64,000 nucleotides of DNA, taken from Rhizophagus clarus. Lineage: Eukaryota > Glomeromycota > Glomeromycetes > Glomerales > Glomeraceae. The translations under genes and the position numbers were made by a program. Under the pieces are notes generated by a model that worked only from the letters and a program-made list of their open reading frames with translations, made no database searches and was not told the origin of the DNA. Positions 32,711-43,549 of this stretch are shown here, piece by piece. Numbering within the stretch: position 1 is the stretch's first letter; every line of letters starts with the position of its first letter. Location of the stretch: assembly GCA_015698045.1 (NCBI GenBank), contig BLAL01000193.1, positions 1,083,001 through 1,147,000 of the forward strand, written 5' to 3'.

Positions 32711-33115
32711 AATGTGTCAGGTTAAGCCACAAGTGTGGCACAGCAAAAATTATAAAAAAAGAAAATTATTCGTACATAACAATATATAGCTTTTAAAAAT
32801 TAGTAACTAGGCGTAATTTTGCTCTCTGTAAGTTTACTTAGAGCGACAAAGTCGGTTTTGAACATTATTTTTGGTCTATTTGACAAAACACCGTTTTTCT
32901 TTAAATCCAACTTTGGAGATGATCGGCAAAAAGATAAAAATTGATCGTTATATTTAAAGTCAGAAATGGCATTTTTAACATCGTTCCAAACTTTAAGTAA
33001 ACTTGCAGAGCGAATAAAAATACAGCTATTTTTGGATTTTAGAAGCTTTCTTCTATTGGAAAAGTTACTTTATAAAATTCGCTGCGCCATACGTGTGGCT
33101 TAACCTGACACACAT
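32711..33115. mobile_element. MITE-like element with inverted ends of about 45 bp
   Basis: The left end TGTGTCAGGTTAAGCCACAA (from 32713) continuing to GTGTGGCACAGC is complementary, with few mismatches, to GCTGCGCCATACGTGTGGCT and TAACCTGACACAC at 33081-33113. The interior shows no coding. The target duplication is not clear. It lies 150 bp upstream of kinase paralog 2, so it may have replaced or disturbed that gene's promoter region. Confidence 0.7.
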
Positions 33116-34250
33116 TCCGGACGTGCATGTTTACAAGAAATATTTGCTTGCAGAAGTGGGTTTCTCGAAGATAAAGGTACTTAATTTCTATTGTATTATT
33201 AATGCGTTTCTATCACTTAAACTAAGCGTGATTTTGGTCAGATGTTAATATTTTAAACACGAAGTCACATTTGGAAAGTTATAATATTTGTCTCTTTGAC
33301 ATTAAATCCCCCTACTCAAACAATTCTTTATAAAATTATCAATGGATCAACACTCATGATGAAGAAGAGTGAATGGACAGAAGTAGACTTATTTTCATAC
33401 TCGGATGAGAGCTATCATGGACATCAAACTAACAAATATATTCTTTTAATAACAATGAGAAATGATAATATCTGCATAATACCGATTATTTTTTTCAGCA
33501 AACAAAGAGCTTGTTTAATTTAATGACGTTGAACCTTCAGCAGACTGTCGACGGATAAGTGTATCCAACATTGAAGAGTGTCTGGGAAGACGAGATACAA
33601 ACTCCCCTATATCCTGATAGCATCCCTCTGTAGACATATTGGCCTCCACGAAAATAATAAACAGTCACGATCAGAAACGTTTGCAAGTATTTCTTTGATT
33701 TCAGTTTGTGGCAGAGAATTTTTTTACCTCATTTTTATCACTGTAAACGAGGTTAATCAAGGGGAAACGTTTATTGAACTCAGGAAAAATTTTGTTCATT
33801 ACTGTATAAAATTTTTGCAGAAGCTTAAAATTATCAATAAGCTATTCATCCTGATGATCAAGACATTCATCTGCATACTCCAAAACTCTTTATTGTCTTT
33901 CTCGTTGCTTCTGGACTCGATTTCTAGCCAAGCAGGCTTCACGTTGTTTTGATGTTTCTAATAATTTTTTTAGTTTCCTAATTTCATGGTCATCAAGTGC
34001 TTCCGCAGCTCTTCTTTTATGAATAAGTTTCTTTTTATTTTTTCATTAAAAAATGCAAGCACAAATGTTATTAATACAAAGTTTTTATATATTTATTAAA
34101 GTTTTGCTTTTTTACTGTTATCACAAAGTTACGCTTTTGTATATTAATTTTTTAGCTAACACAAAATCGAATACGCATAATAATATATTTAAGTAACACA
34201 AATTTGATAATAAGCAGTAACGCAAGAACCATTGCACGTCGGCAATAAAT
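33116..34250. other. Intergenic, no supported gene
   Basis: Open frames at 33296-33523 and 33578-33952 (+) have no recognisable signature and T-rich composition; the second reads hydrophobic (SLISVCGREFFYLIFITV) and might be an old retroelement fragment. No RNA gene recognised. Confidence 0.35.
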
Positions 34251-36567
34251 TTAAAATATATCTAAAAGTAATAAAAATAATTATCGTTATTTAACATCAA
34301 ATTTGATTTTGATACCATTTTTGCAATAATTAAATTTAATTACCATCAGGAATTTCTAGTTCATCTTGATCTTCTGAATGAAGATTTGGATCATTAAAAA
34401 TATCATTATCGTTGACTATAAAATATAAAAAAGAAATCAATTAGAATAATATATATAATAATATTATATTGCTACTAAATATATATACCACTAATATCTT
34501 GCTTCTTTACTTGCTGCTTTATAGTTTTCCTTTTATAATTGTTTTGATTATCTAAAAAGAGTTTAATTTTACTATTATATATACATATACAATTAATTAT
34601 ATTAATTACTTACCGTCACTTGTTCCAATATGTAATTTTTGAAGTACTTTAGAAAATGGTTTACTATTTCCTATATTATTAACTGCAAAGTTAATATTTT
34701 AATATTTTTATGGAATTATAAACAAGAGGTTAAGTAAATTTACTTTTAAAAATACTATTCGTTTTCCGTGTACTATTATTATTCTGATCACTTGACTTAT
34801 GGATATCATCAACTAAAAAAGAAAATTTGGAATTATTATAAATGTAAATAAATATATAGGAATATCATAAATAAAATACCTACTCTTTTCAGGAATACTA
34901 AAACTATAAGATTTACTATGATAACCTTTTTGAAGTAGTAAAAAGTATCATTAAAAGTTATCAAAATTTAAGAAGTTTATAAGAATGTTGAGTACATACC
35001 TTCTTGTTCTTCTATTTAAATATTAATAAAAAAATTAACTCAAATTTCAACAACATTTTAGAGAGAAATTATAATAACATACCTTCTGTTGCATTTTTAG
35101 GTTCAGGTAAATCGTCAAATTGATAAGTTTTACTTATGGATAATCTACTGCTTGCACAATATAAACTCATTAATTCCAAGTCACTTGTTTCATCTAATTT
35201 ATTAGCTTTTTTATATCTTTTCAAGAACTTTTTAAGAAAATTTCTATTGTTTTTTATTACGTTTTGGTAATATAATTTATTAAGTTCTTTTACTTTAACC
35301 ATGACTGTAATAATGTCGGGTCTTTTTGTTGGATCAGCATCCCAACATTCTTCCATTAATTCTTTATATTTTAAAGGAGTTCCTGGTATAATCTTTGGTC
35401 TCATACCATTAACAATATCCATTGCAAGATCATAATCACCTTCATAATTGGAAAAAGGTGGTTGTCCCGATGAAATTTCCCACATTAACATTGCAAGACT
35501 ATATATATCAGACGCTTTTGTATAATCTTCTCCATAAATAACTTCTGGTGCTATGTAAGGAAGATCTCCATATATGCATCCTAATTGTTTGTTGACAGGT
35601 CCACAAAATCCAAGATCACTAATAAGCCAATAATTAGTATACTGATTATATAATATATTTCCTGAATGTAAATCTCTATGAATTGCATTTTCATTGTGAA
35701 TTCTTGCAAGTGCATCAATTATATCAAAGGTAATTTTAATTCTTTCTTTCCATGTAAGCTTATCTTGATTTTGTTTTAAATATTCTCTTAAATTTGTATC
35801 TAATTTTTTCATTACGAGTATATAACTTCCATCTGATGGATCTTGAGTTAGACCATAGCATTTTACTATAAAATCCCATTTGCTAGTTATAGTTAGATGA
35901 GATTTTGCCTACAAAATATTTGAAGTGTTATAATTTTGATATCAGTTGATGTTTAAAATATTATCAAATTACATACCTCATCGAACCAAGTCCTATTAGC
36001 ACTTTCTACATTTTTCAACTTCTTAAGTATAACAATTTCAGTCCCATATCTTACTAATTCCCTTTCTTTAGAATTCCATTCATAATATTCTCCACAAATC
36101 CAATCTGCTGTATAAATTTCAGAACATCCACCTTCAGTTAGATATTTAACATTTCGTAAATTATCATATGGAATCCATTCAACTATTCTTCTTGGAGAAA
36201 GTGATTCCATTTGACATTTCTGAATTAAATCATCAATATCTTTATTTCCGGATTTCCAATATGAAAATTCTGATTTTAAAAAATTTCTAATACAATGTTC
36301 ACAGTATAATGTTGCTAAACAGTCTTCTATACAATCTTCACAAGTTCTTTTTTTTCCTTTATTAAAAAGTAGCTTATGATAATCATAATCTTCATTTAAT
36401 AATTTTATTGCTTCTAATTTTTCATCTTTGGTGATAGATTTGTCAGCAAGAATAGTTTGTTTTTTAAATTCATGCTGTTCATCTATATTGTCATGAGTAT
36501 TATAATCAATTAATGTATATGCTCTAGTAAGAGCAGCAAAGATTAAATCTTTTCGAATAGTTGACAT
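34251..36567 (-). CDS. TKL-like protein kinase, paralog 3
   Basis: The start at 36565-36567 gives MSTIRKDLIFAALTRAY. Exon 1 is 35977-36567, exon 2 35083-35908, microexon 35000-35011 (AAGAACAAGAAG), exon 4 42 nt, then exons of 69, 57, 63 and 72 nt and an 11-nt last exon ending at 34251 (DIF stop). All small exons are multiples of three with phase-1 borders. N-terminal module CEDCIEDCLATLYCEHC; kinase motifs TEGGCSEIYTADW, VILKKL, IHRDLHSGN, SDLGFCGP (DLG as in paralog 2), YIAPEV, SDIYSLAMLMWEISSGQPPF, KRPD. The tail ends NLHSEDQDELEIPD. No disabling change was seen. Shared DLG suggests paralogs 2 and 3 are closest to each other. Confidence 0.88.
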
Positions 36568-36635
36568 AATTGTTAACTTTAAACAAAGGATTTAATTTAA
36601 ACGAAATTACGAAAGAAATTGGAAAGGGATTTCCG

Positions 36636-36698
36636 ATTTGTTTCACAAAATATTAGGCTAAAAATCATGCGTCACAAATGATTTAGTGCTACCGTGAT
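36636..36698 (-). promoter_or_regulatory. Conserved upstream block of kinase paralog 3
   Basis: On the minus strand TTTGTGAAACAAAT (36636-36649) lies 69-82 bases before the ATG, and further upstream ATCACGGTAGC (36688-36698). The same pair occurs upstream of paralogs 4 and 5, so the duplicated unit includes at least 130 bases of promoter-side DNA. Confidence 0.5.
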
Positions 36699-37394
36699 AC
36701 CACATGAATTTTTTAAAAAACGATAACTGTCATATAAATATATTTAATATACTTGGAAGTTAAGACACCAATATGGAACGTATTGTTAATATTTAAATAT
36801 TTATTTTTAGTAAAGAGCGAGTTGATGTGTACCATATTTTATCATCCGATAAAATGTGGATGTGTCGTATCAAATTATAACGATACTAAACTAATCCATT
36901 AGAATGATAAAAAAAAAATTAAACTTTTTAACCGCAGCATTAAAAAAGAAGACTCCTTCGATAATTTATGGAGATGTGAAAAGTATATATATAATGTACT
37001 TGTATTAATTATTAAACTTACTTTTTATTATAACCTGTATGCTACATTCGTTTATTGTTATGATTCGACTCGCCTATGATCGGCACCATGTTGTGATACC
37101 AAGACAAAAAAATGCCAAGAAAAACATATGATTCATTAGTGCAGATCACATGTTATTGCTAAGCAACCCTAATTAAAATACGGCTCTCTACAAGAGAAAT
37201 AATAGAAGAATAAAATAAACGTAACAAAAAAACAAATTTAAGCCTCCTTTAATTTCCGTATTCAAAATTATATACGTAAGTAAGAAACTATAACAAAGTT
37301 TTTTTTAAAAAAAGAAAATAACCACAAAAGAATGAAATAACAGCTAAAAAATAAAATAAAAATATTACTATTTATACAACTTATAAATATGACC
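36699..37394. other. Intergenic, no supported gene
   Basis: AT-rich spacer between kinase paralog 3 and the Tc1/mariner-like element. No open frame, repeat or RNA gene stood out. Confidence 0.4.
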
Positions 37395-38302
37395 TACACT
37401 CTCTTACAAAAAATATCCGACCACCCTAAAAACTAAAATAAATCAAAGGAATTGGGGTATTTAATAGAAAATTTTCACTTATTTAAAGTTTGAAGTGCAA
37501 AATACACGTTAGAAATGATTTTTTTACTCAATTGATAATAAATTTAATTTAAATGATTGATTTAACAAATTGAAAATTTTTAACTTTTTAACTGGAACAA
37601 TTACAGCAAAATGTATGACAGATTTTGATTCTTTCGCTAAAAAATGCCTTATGTTTAAAAAATTAGGAAAGTTGAATTATTAGTTGTTGAGCAAATCCAC
37701 CTTTGAAGATCAGCAAAATTCAGCAAAAACATAGGTCAGTCATTATCGGTTGGTTATAACTTATAACCAGTTAAGCTTTTAAGGACCTTTGACCGACCGA
37801 TCGTTTTGGCTGACCATTTTCCTGACTGTTTATCTGACCATTTTTTTTTTTTATCGAATTTAATCAAGACAAAACGTTAAAAAGTGTTTTTGCTAGTGAA
37901 TTTAATCAAAAAAAATGTTATCTAACTTTTTTATTTATTAAATTCGTTAAAAGAAATGTCAAATGAATAAGGTTGGCTAAATGGTCGGTTAACGGTCGGT
38001 CAAATGGTCGGCCTATTTTCAGCAGAAGATTCCTAAACAACTACTGATCAAATTTTTGGTACATAAGGTAATTTTTAGCCAGAGAATCGTCCATTTTGCC
38101 GTATCTGCTCTAGTTAAAAAGTTAGCAAATTTGCCATTTTTTAAATTAGTTTTCATTAATAATTGGATAAGAAGTCACTTCTAGCATGCATTTTGTGCTT
38201 CAAACTTTAAAACAGGAGTAAAAATCATTATTAAATATCTCCTATTTTTTGATTTTTTTTTCAATTTTTAGAGTGGTCAGATACTTTTTGTAGGGGAGTG
38301 TA
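37395..38302. mobile_element. Tc1/mariner-like non-autonomous element at a TA site
   Basis: The element proper is 37397-38300, flanked by TA on both sides. The left end CACTCTCTTACAAAAAATAT and CCGACCACCCTAAAAA is complementary to the right end TTTTTAGAGTGGTCAGATAC followed by TTTTTGTAGGGGAGTG. The complementarity continues inward for well over 100 bases (TTTAAAGTTTGAAGTGCAAAA on the left against its complement near 38200). TA duplication and these ends fit Tc1/mariner. No transposase is encoded. A second element (37733-38018) sits in the middle and splits the palindrome. Confidence 0.85.
37733..38018. mobile_element. Short GACCGACCG-family element nested in the Tc1/mariner-like element
   Basis: It begins TAGGTCAGTCATTATCGG and ends CGGTCGGTCAAATGGTCGGC then CTA, with the internal sequence AAATGTTATCTAAC and AATGTCAAATGAATAAGGTT shared with the two larger hAT-type copies. 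At about 286 bp it lacks the internal palindrome of those copies. No perfect 8-bp duplication was found. It interrupts the host element, so it arrived later. Confidence 0.65.
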
Positions 38303-38645
38303 CCTATGTTGAGTGAGTTGTAACTATGTCGGATGAGATGAGTTTTTTGTAAAGTTTTTTGTTATAATTTATCGTTTAGCCAAATAAGATCATGCAAATT
38401 CATAGACCAATATTTTTATTAAGCATAACAATATTGCATGATTTATATATAATTGATATGATAAAATGGAGCAAAAAATATATAATGAAATTTTTATAGG
38501 AAAGTATATATAAAGCTGATAAAGTGAGTTAAAAATAATAAAAATTAAAAATACAAAGCTTATTTACAATAGTTTATAATGTTATTAATGCATGATCAAA
38601 AGCGACAGAATGATAACACTTTTTATTGGATATGGGGCTATGTCG

Positions 38646-39167
38646 GTCACAAGTAGTGATGTCAACGGTTGGTTTGGTTCGGTTTCAGTTTTAAAACTGC
38701 AGTTTTCAGCCAAAACCAAACTGACCGCAAAACCGACTGATAAAACTGAACCGCAAAACCGATTGCAAAACTGAATAAAATATTGTTAGAAAGTGCTAAT
38801 TATGACTTTATTTAATAATAACATTTAAATTTACATAATTTTTTCTTACAAAAATAGTGCTGATTTTGTGATTTTTTGGATACTAAAAATTACGTAATCA
38901 ACGCACAAAATAAAATTCTTGCTATAATCCCAAAAAGGAAAGTACTATAAATTTAAATATTAAATTCATGTTTTTTTAGCTATTCTCAATTGAAACAAAG
39001 ATATTTTTTTTGAAATATGTTTACAATTAAATAATCAGTTCTCGTTTTTTTTATATATAAAACTGATGGTTAACCGGTCGGTCTTGGACTAAACCAAACC
39101 AAAACTGAACTGGCAAAAACCGGTTATGACCGGTTATAACTGAACTTTTGGCATCCCTAGTCACAAG
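38646..39167. mobile_element. hAT-type element, GGTTTGGTTCGG subfamily, 8-bp duplication
   Basis: The element proper is 38654-39159 (506 bp) with ends TAGTGATGTCAACGG and TTTTGGCATCCCTA, flanked by the identical 8-mer GTCACAAG (38646-38653 and 39160-39167). The subterminal repeats are AACCGAAC/GGTTTGG-like units, different from the GACCGACCG family, so it is a separate subfamily with similar ends. No transposase. Confidence 0.88.
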
Positions 39168-39831
39168 GCCCTTCATTGATTGATGTAAATGGGTAACGTA
39201 ATGGACCATTTTCATCTATATGTTGTGCCTCAGATCGATTCTTACCCCAGATCGAAGCTCACGCACCTCAGATTGAGATTGTCACCTGACGCACCTCATT
39301 TGAATCATACAATTAAGTCTGTTATAAGTAAACTTTTTTTTCATTAATTAAATCACTTTTTGTGTCATATTCAAACTTGTGTCCCATAATGAGTTACATG
39401 TTTCCTGAAATTTTTATGTGAACATGATTTATATTGAAGTTTACACTTGGATTTCAACTGAAAAATCATTAAATTTTAAGTCATTTTCAAATGAAAAGAT
39501 TTTTATGAGTATGATTCCAATTAATGTGAAACTAAAGTAAAGCAGAGATGACAACGTGCATCAGCTGAAGCAGTAATGAATAACATTATGATTTTGGCTA
39601 AGTGTTTTTTAGGTTAAATTTATACTTGATTTTTTAAGAGGTTATTCTTAATGTAAGAAACATTATACTAATGATGAAAAATGACCATTGTTTTAAAAGT
39701 TAAATGAAATAATAAATTGGCTGAAGAAATGAAATCATTAGTAAAATAGTTTAAGAATGGCATATAAATTATACTAAAGAAAAAATTTAATTTAACCAAA
39801 CCTTTATTTACTTGTCAATTTCCTATTACTA

Positions 39832-40487
39832 GTAATGAATAGGGATGGCAATGGTCAGGCATGGTCAGTTATCAGTCGGTTATGGGCCTTTGACCGACCG
39901 ACCGTTTGGCTGGTCATTTTTCTGACTATTTACTGATTGTTTAACTGACCGTTTGAATGACCGTTTAATTGATCATTTATTTAACATTTTTTTTTATCAG
40001 CAAGAAAAATGTTGAAAAGTGTTTTGTATAGCGAATTTATCAAAAAAAAAATGTTATCTAACTTTTTTTGGTTAAAATTCATTAAAAAAATGTTAAATGA
40101 AAAAAGGTCAGTTACACAACCGGTCAAACTGTTGGTTAACGGCCAGTCAAAACGGTCAGTTACAGTTGATTTTATAATGTATGGGACACATGACAAAATT
40201 TGATGCCAACTGTTGAGACTTTCAGGTTGCCGGCTTGTCAGAAATATAAATATAGTTACTATAGTTATGTTTTATGTCCACGATGTTTATTTTATTTTTC
40301 TATTTACCAACAACCGGCGACCCAACAAGTTCTTGGCAGTCGACATCAAATTTCGTCATTTGTCCCATACATTATGAAATCAGCTGTAAGCGGCCAGTCA
40401 GAAGCCTTTGACCGACCGATATTGGTCATGGTCATGACCGGTAATGACCGGTCAAGAACCATGACCGTTGCCATTCCTAGTGATGAA
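39832..40487. mobile_element. hAT-type element, GACCGACCG family, 8-bp duplication
   Basis: The element proper is 39840-40479 (640 bp), ends TAGGGATGGCAATGG and CCGTTGCCATTCCTA, flanked by GTAATGAA and GTGATGAA (7 of 8 identical). It shares subterminal repeats and the internal ATAATGTATGGGACACATG palindrome with the 13076-14089 copy. Short open frames inside it are by-products of the repeats. Confidence 0.88.
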
Positions 40488-42218
40488 GCATGGATACAAT
40501 CAGCAGAAAGTTCAATAAAAAAAGGTGTTGATAATTGAATCATTAGTTAGACCTTTGAATGATACTAATAGGTCACAATTACAAGGGTAATTCAACAGCA
40601 AGTTCAAGATTTGATTGAATGAAACGGATTGAGTAATAAAATTAAAAATATATGATTAAAGAAAATGAACAATAAATCCTTTATATGTAAAAGAGAAATA
40701 AAATTTTCACGTATCCAGTTGCTTAACAATGATTACAAAAGTTAATTTATGCTATTCGTGTTTAAAGCAAATTTAACTTTGCAATTTGTTGATAAGAATT
40801 TGTATCTAAAATAAAGTACTAGGTACAGAGATGGTTAATTATATAATGGTGTAGTTAGCCGAAAAACTGAGCCGCATTCCTGTTGCCGATCGTTTGGACC
40901 CAGTAAATCCTCTGGAATTCCACGACGATCTACACCTGAGCCAGGTCCAGACCACGTTTTGGCTGATTATTTTTCGCTAACTAATATTTTTAAGGACTTT
41001 TGGAATGTTGATTATTTTTCAATTACTATATATATTTAGTCATTCCAAATATGGGGGTCATCTAAAGCGGGAGTAAGTCACCCGATTTATACAGATTTTT
41101 GGCCCGCATTACGGCATTAAGAAATTGCGAATGTGACAAATAGTGTGTGACATATTGACCGAAAAATTTCTGTCGCCAGAATGCTTAATAAAAATGAAAG
41201 AGCAGAGGGGCGTGACACTAGTAACAAATATTTTACTATGATCATGTGATTTGCTCCGCTTTAGACATCAACATTTGCTTCAATCCTGCCTTTTCATTAT
41301 TGAGATCTTTAAACCGGCTTGCAAACTTGTTCTGTGTCGTGTCTCATTTGTAGCTGGATCAGAGAATATGTTGTGTGCCAGTGTTCCGTGAGATGATTCT
41401 CACTGGACTTTCTAGAAGGAGGCTATTTTTTGGCATTATTTCCTGCAACTTGGAAGATTGTTGCTTTCTTTTCCTTTAACCTTTTCCTCTCCACTATTCA
41501 TAATACTATCGTTCTTGGTATTTTCATACAACTTAGTACTTGTTTCCTGAATTTTTTATCTCGGACTCGGACTTCCTGTTGTTTATTATGAGAGTCTCTA
41601 GTATGGTTTAAGATAAGGCTCTCACTAGACCATCCTCACTTTAAAGTACGCAATGACCTTCTGTTTATTGTTAAAGATGTGCAGTTTAACGAACATGGTA
41701 TCGTATATCTTGCTTGACTATATCCTAATAATGTCATTATATTTTAGGGGATGGAAACATGATGAATGTATTTATAAAAGGTTCCAAATACGTCAACAAA
41801 CAGGAGTTCCATATCAAAATAAAGTTAAAAGTGATTATGGAAAAAAAATTCAAGCAAATCGAAAAATAGGTACACATTATAACTTAAATGAATATTTATT
41901 AATTATTATATACTAATCTTAATAATAAATAAATTATTAGTTGAAAAATCATCCAAAAGATCAAAAAAAAAAAACCCCTAGTCCCGCGTATCTACATAAA
42001 ATTAGACAATTGTTATAGTGCAACCTTCCGTTCTTCTTTGATCACATTAATTTCAATAATGCTTAAAATTACAATTAATTAATCGTATTTATCTAATACA
42101 GTATGTATCAATATGGAAAATAAATTAATTATACTGCACGTACTAAAAAATAAATCTAAGCAAATAAGCAAATAAGATGACGAAAAAAATGATAATCTAA
42201 CTAAAATGGATCTACTAC
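40488..42218. other. Intergenic with fragments, no intact gene
   Basis: Three things are visible. At about 40875-40965 a patch with GC content well above its surroundings reads, on the minus strand, GPGSGVDRRGIPEDLLGPND, coding-like but isolated. At about 41050-41272 a short inverted repeat (CTAAAGCGGGAG and GCTCCGCTTTAG) may bound a 220-bp MITE. At 41748 there is a possible exon, listed separately. Confidence 0.4.
41748..41869 (+). other. Possible isolated exon
   Basis: Between a TTTTAG acceptor and a GTACAC donor the frame reads GWKHDECIYKRFQIRQQTGV continuing to QANRKI. The composition is charged and protein-like. No partner exon was found on either side and the family is not recognised, so it may be a relic. 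Confidence 0.3.
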
Positions 42219-42967
42219 GAAATCCTGACGATCAGAATCCCGTCATAATACATGCCCGACGTTCAAATCCTGACAAATCATAATCCCGAAATTTCAAAAT
42301 CCCGAAACTTCATTATTCCCGTCATTCATTATCATTATTAACTTTATTTTAATTTTATTTTTTTATAAATAATAATTTATTAAAATTAAATATATATTTT
42401 TTTCACAATAATTGGTATTTTTTTTATTAATGTTTAATAATTTTGATAATCCTTCGCAAAAATCAATGTATTTATTATTATAATTAATAGTTTTTCGCAA
42501 AATTAGAATAATGCTTTTACTTTTATTATACATAAATTAATGTATTTTAGTATAGCAATTTTAATAATATTTCGCAAAAATCTACACTTGATATTCAAAT
42601 AATCCATCTTTAATTAAAATATCATAATATAATAGTACAACTTACAAAGAAAGATACATAATTTTTATTTATTTTAGTATAATGAGTCATTTTATTGGAT
42701 TTTTTTCATTTGATTGATTTAAATTAGATAAAATTGATTTACATCATTGTAATATAACGATAATATAATCAAAGAATAATGTTATATTGGGATAATTAGT
42801 GTCAGGATATTAAGTGTCAGGATATTGAGTGTCGGGATATTGAGCGTCGGGATAATGAATGTCGGGAATAATGAAGTTTCGGGATTTTGAAATTTCGGGA
42901 TTATGATTTGTCGGGATTTTGATCGTCGGGCATGTATTATGACGGGATTCTGATCGTCGGGATTTTG
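42219..42967. mobile_element. Foldback-like element B with tandem TCGGGAT arms
   Basis: The left arm (42219 to about 42332) and right arm (about 42838-42967) are nearly exact complements over about 110 bases, for example GATCAGAATCCCGTCATAAT on the left against ATTATGACGGGATTCTGATC on the right. Both are made of short units containing TCGGGAT. The right arm extends inward with four further tandem units (GTCAGGATATTAA, GTCGGGATATTGA). The centre is AT-rich and non-coding. The design is the same as element A at 26017-26724. Confidence 0.8.
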
Positions 42968-43549
42968 AATGGTTCCCTATTGAATAATAGTAAATGTAAG
43001 ATATACGCAAATTAAAAAATAAAATAAAATAAAATCTAATAAATATTTAAGTCTTTTACAGTATAAAAATTAAAATAAGCAAATAAAAAAATTTCAAGTA
43101 AATAAAAATAAATTAACAATAGACTACATGTATATTATGATTTGTTTTAAGTTTATAGTGTATAACTAAAGTTGCGGGTACGGTACGATCTTATTTACTA
43201 AAGTTGCAGTGCATTTTTATTAATTTTTCAATTTTAATAAATAAATTATTTATATGTAAAATTAAATTTACCGCACTACAAATAAAAATATTTTCTTCAT
43301 CATTCTGACACAAATAAATGATTAAAATGGTAAAGTTTATAAGTTTTTGTTAATGATCACTTGATTATTAAATTTTATAAATAATAAATAATTTAATAAA
43401 TAATTCAGAAATGTTTTCCTATCACATAATAAAAATATCACATAAAAATATATAAAAAAAAATATCTTAATGTATAAATAAAATATGTTAATTTAAAAAA
43501 TAAATTTAGATAAAATCACATATTTATTCGATATACTGTAAAGAATAAT
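42968..43549. other. Intergenic, 3' flank of kinase paralog 4
   Basis: AT-rich, with nothing recognised besides the expected 3' UTR of the paralog on the minus strand. Confidence 0.4.

Noticed and set aside
39981..40543. Open frames of 64-112 codons on both strands.
   Set aside because: They lie inside the hAT-type element and result from its inverted repeats; no transposase motif is present.
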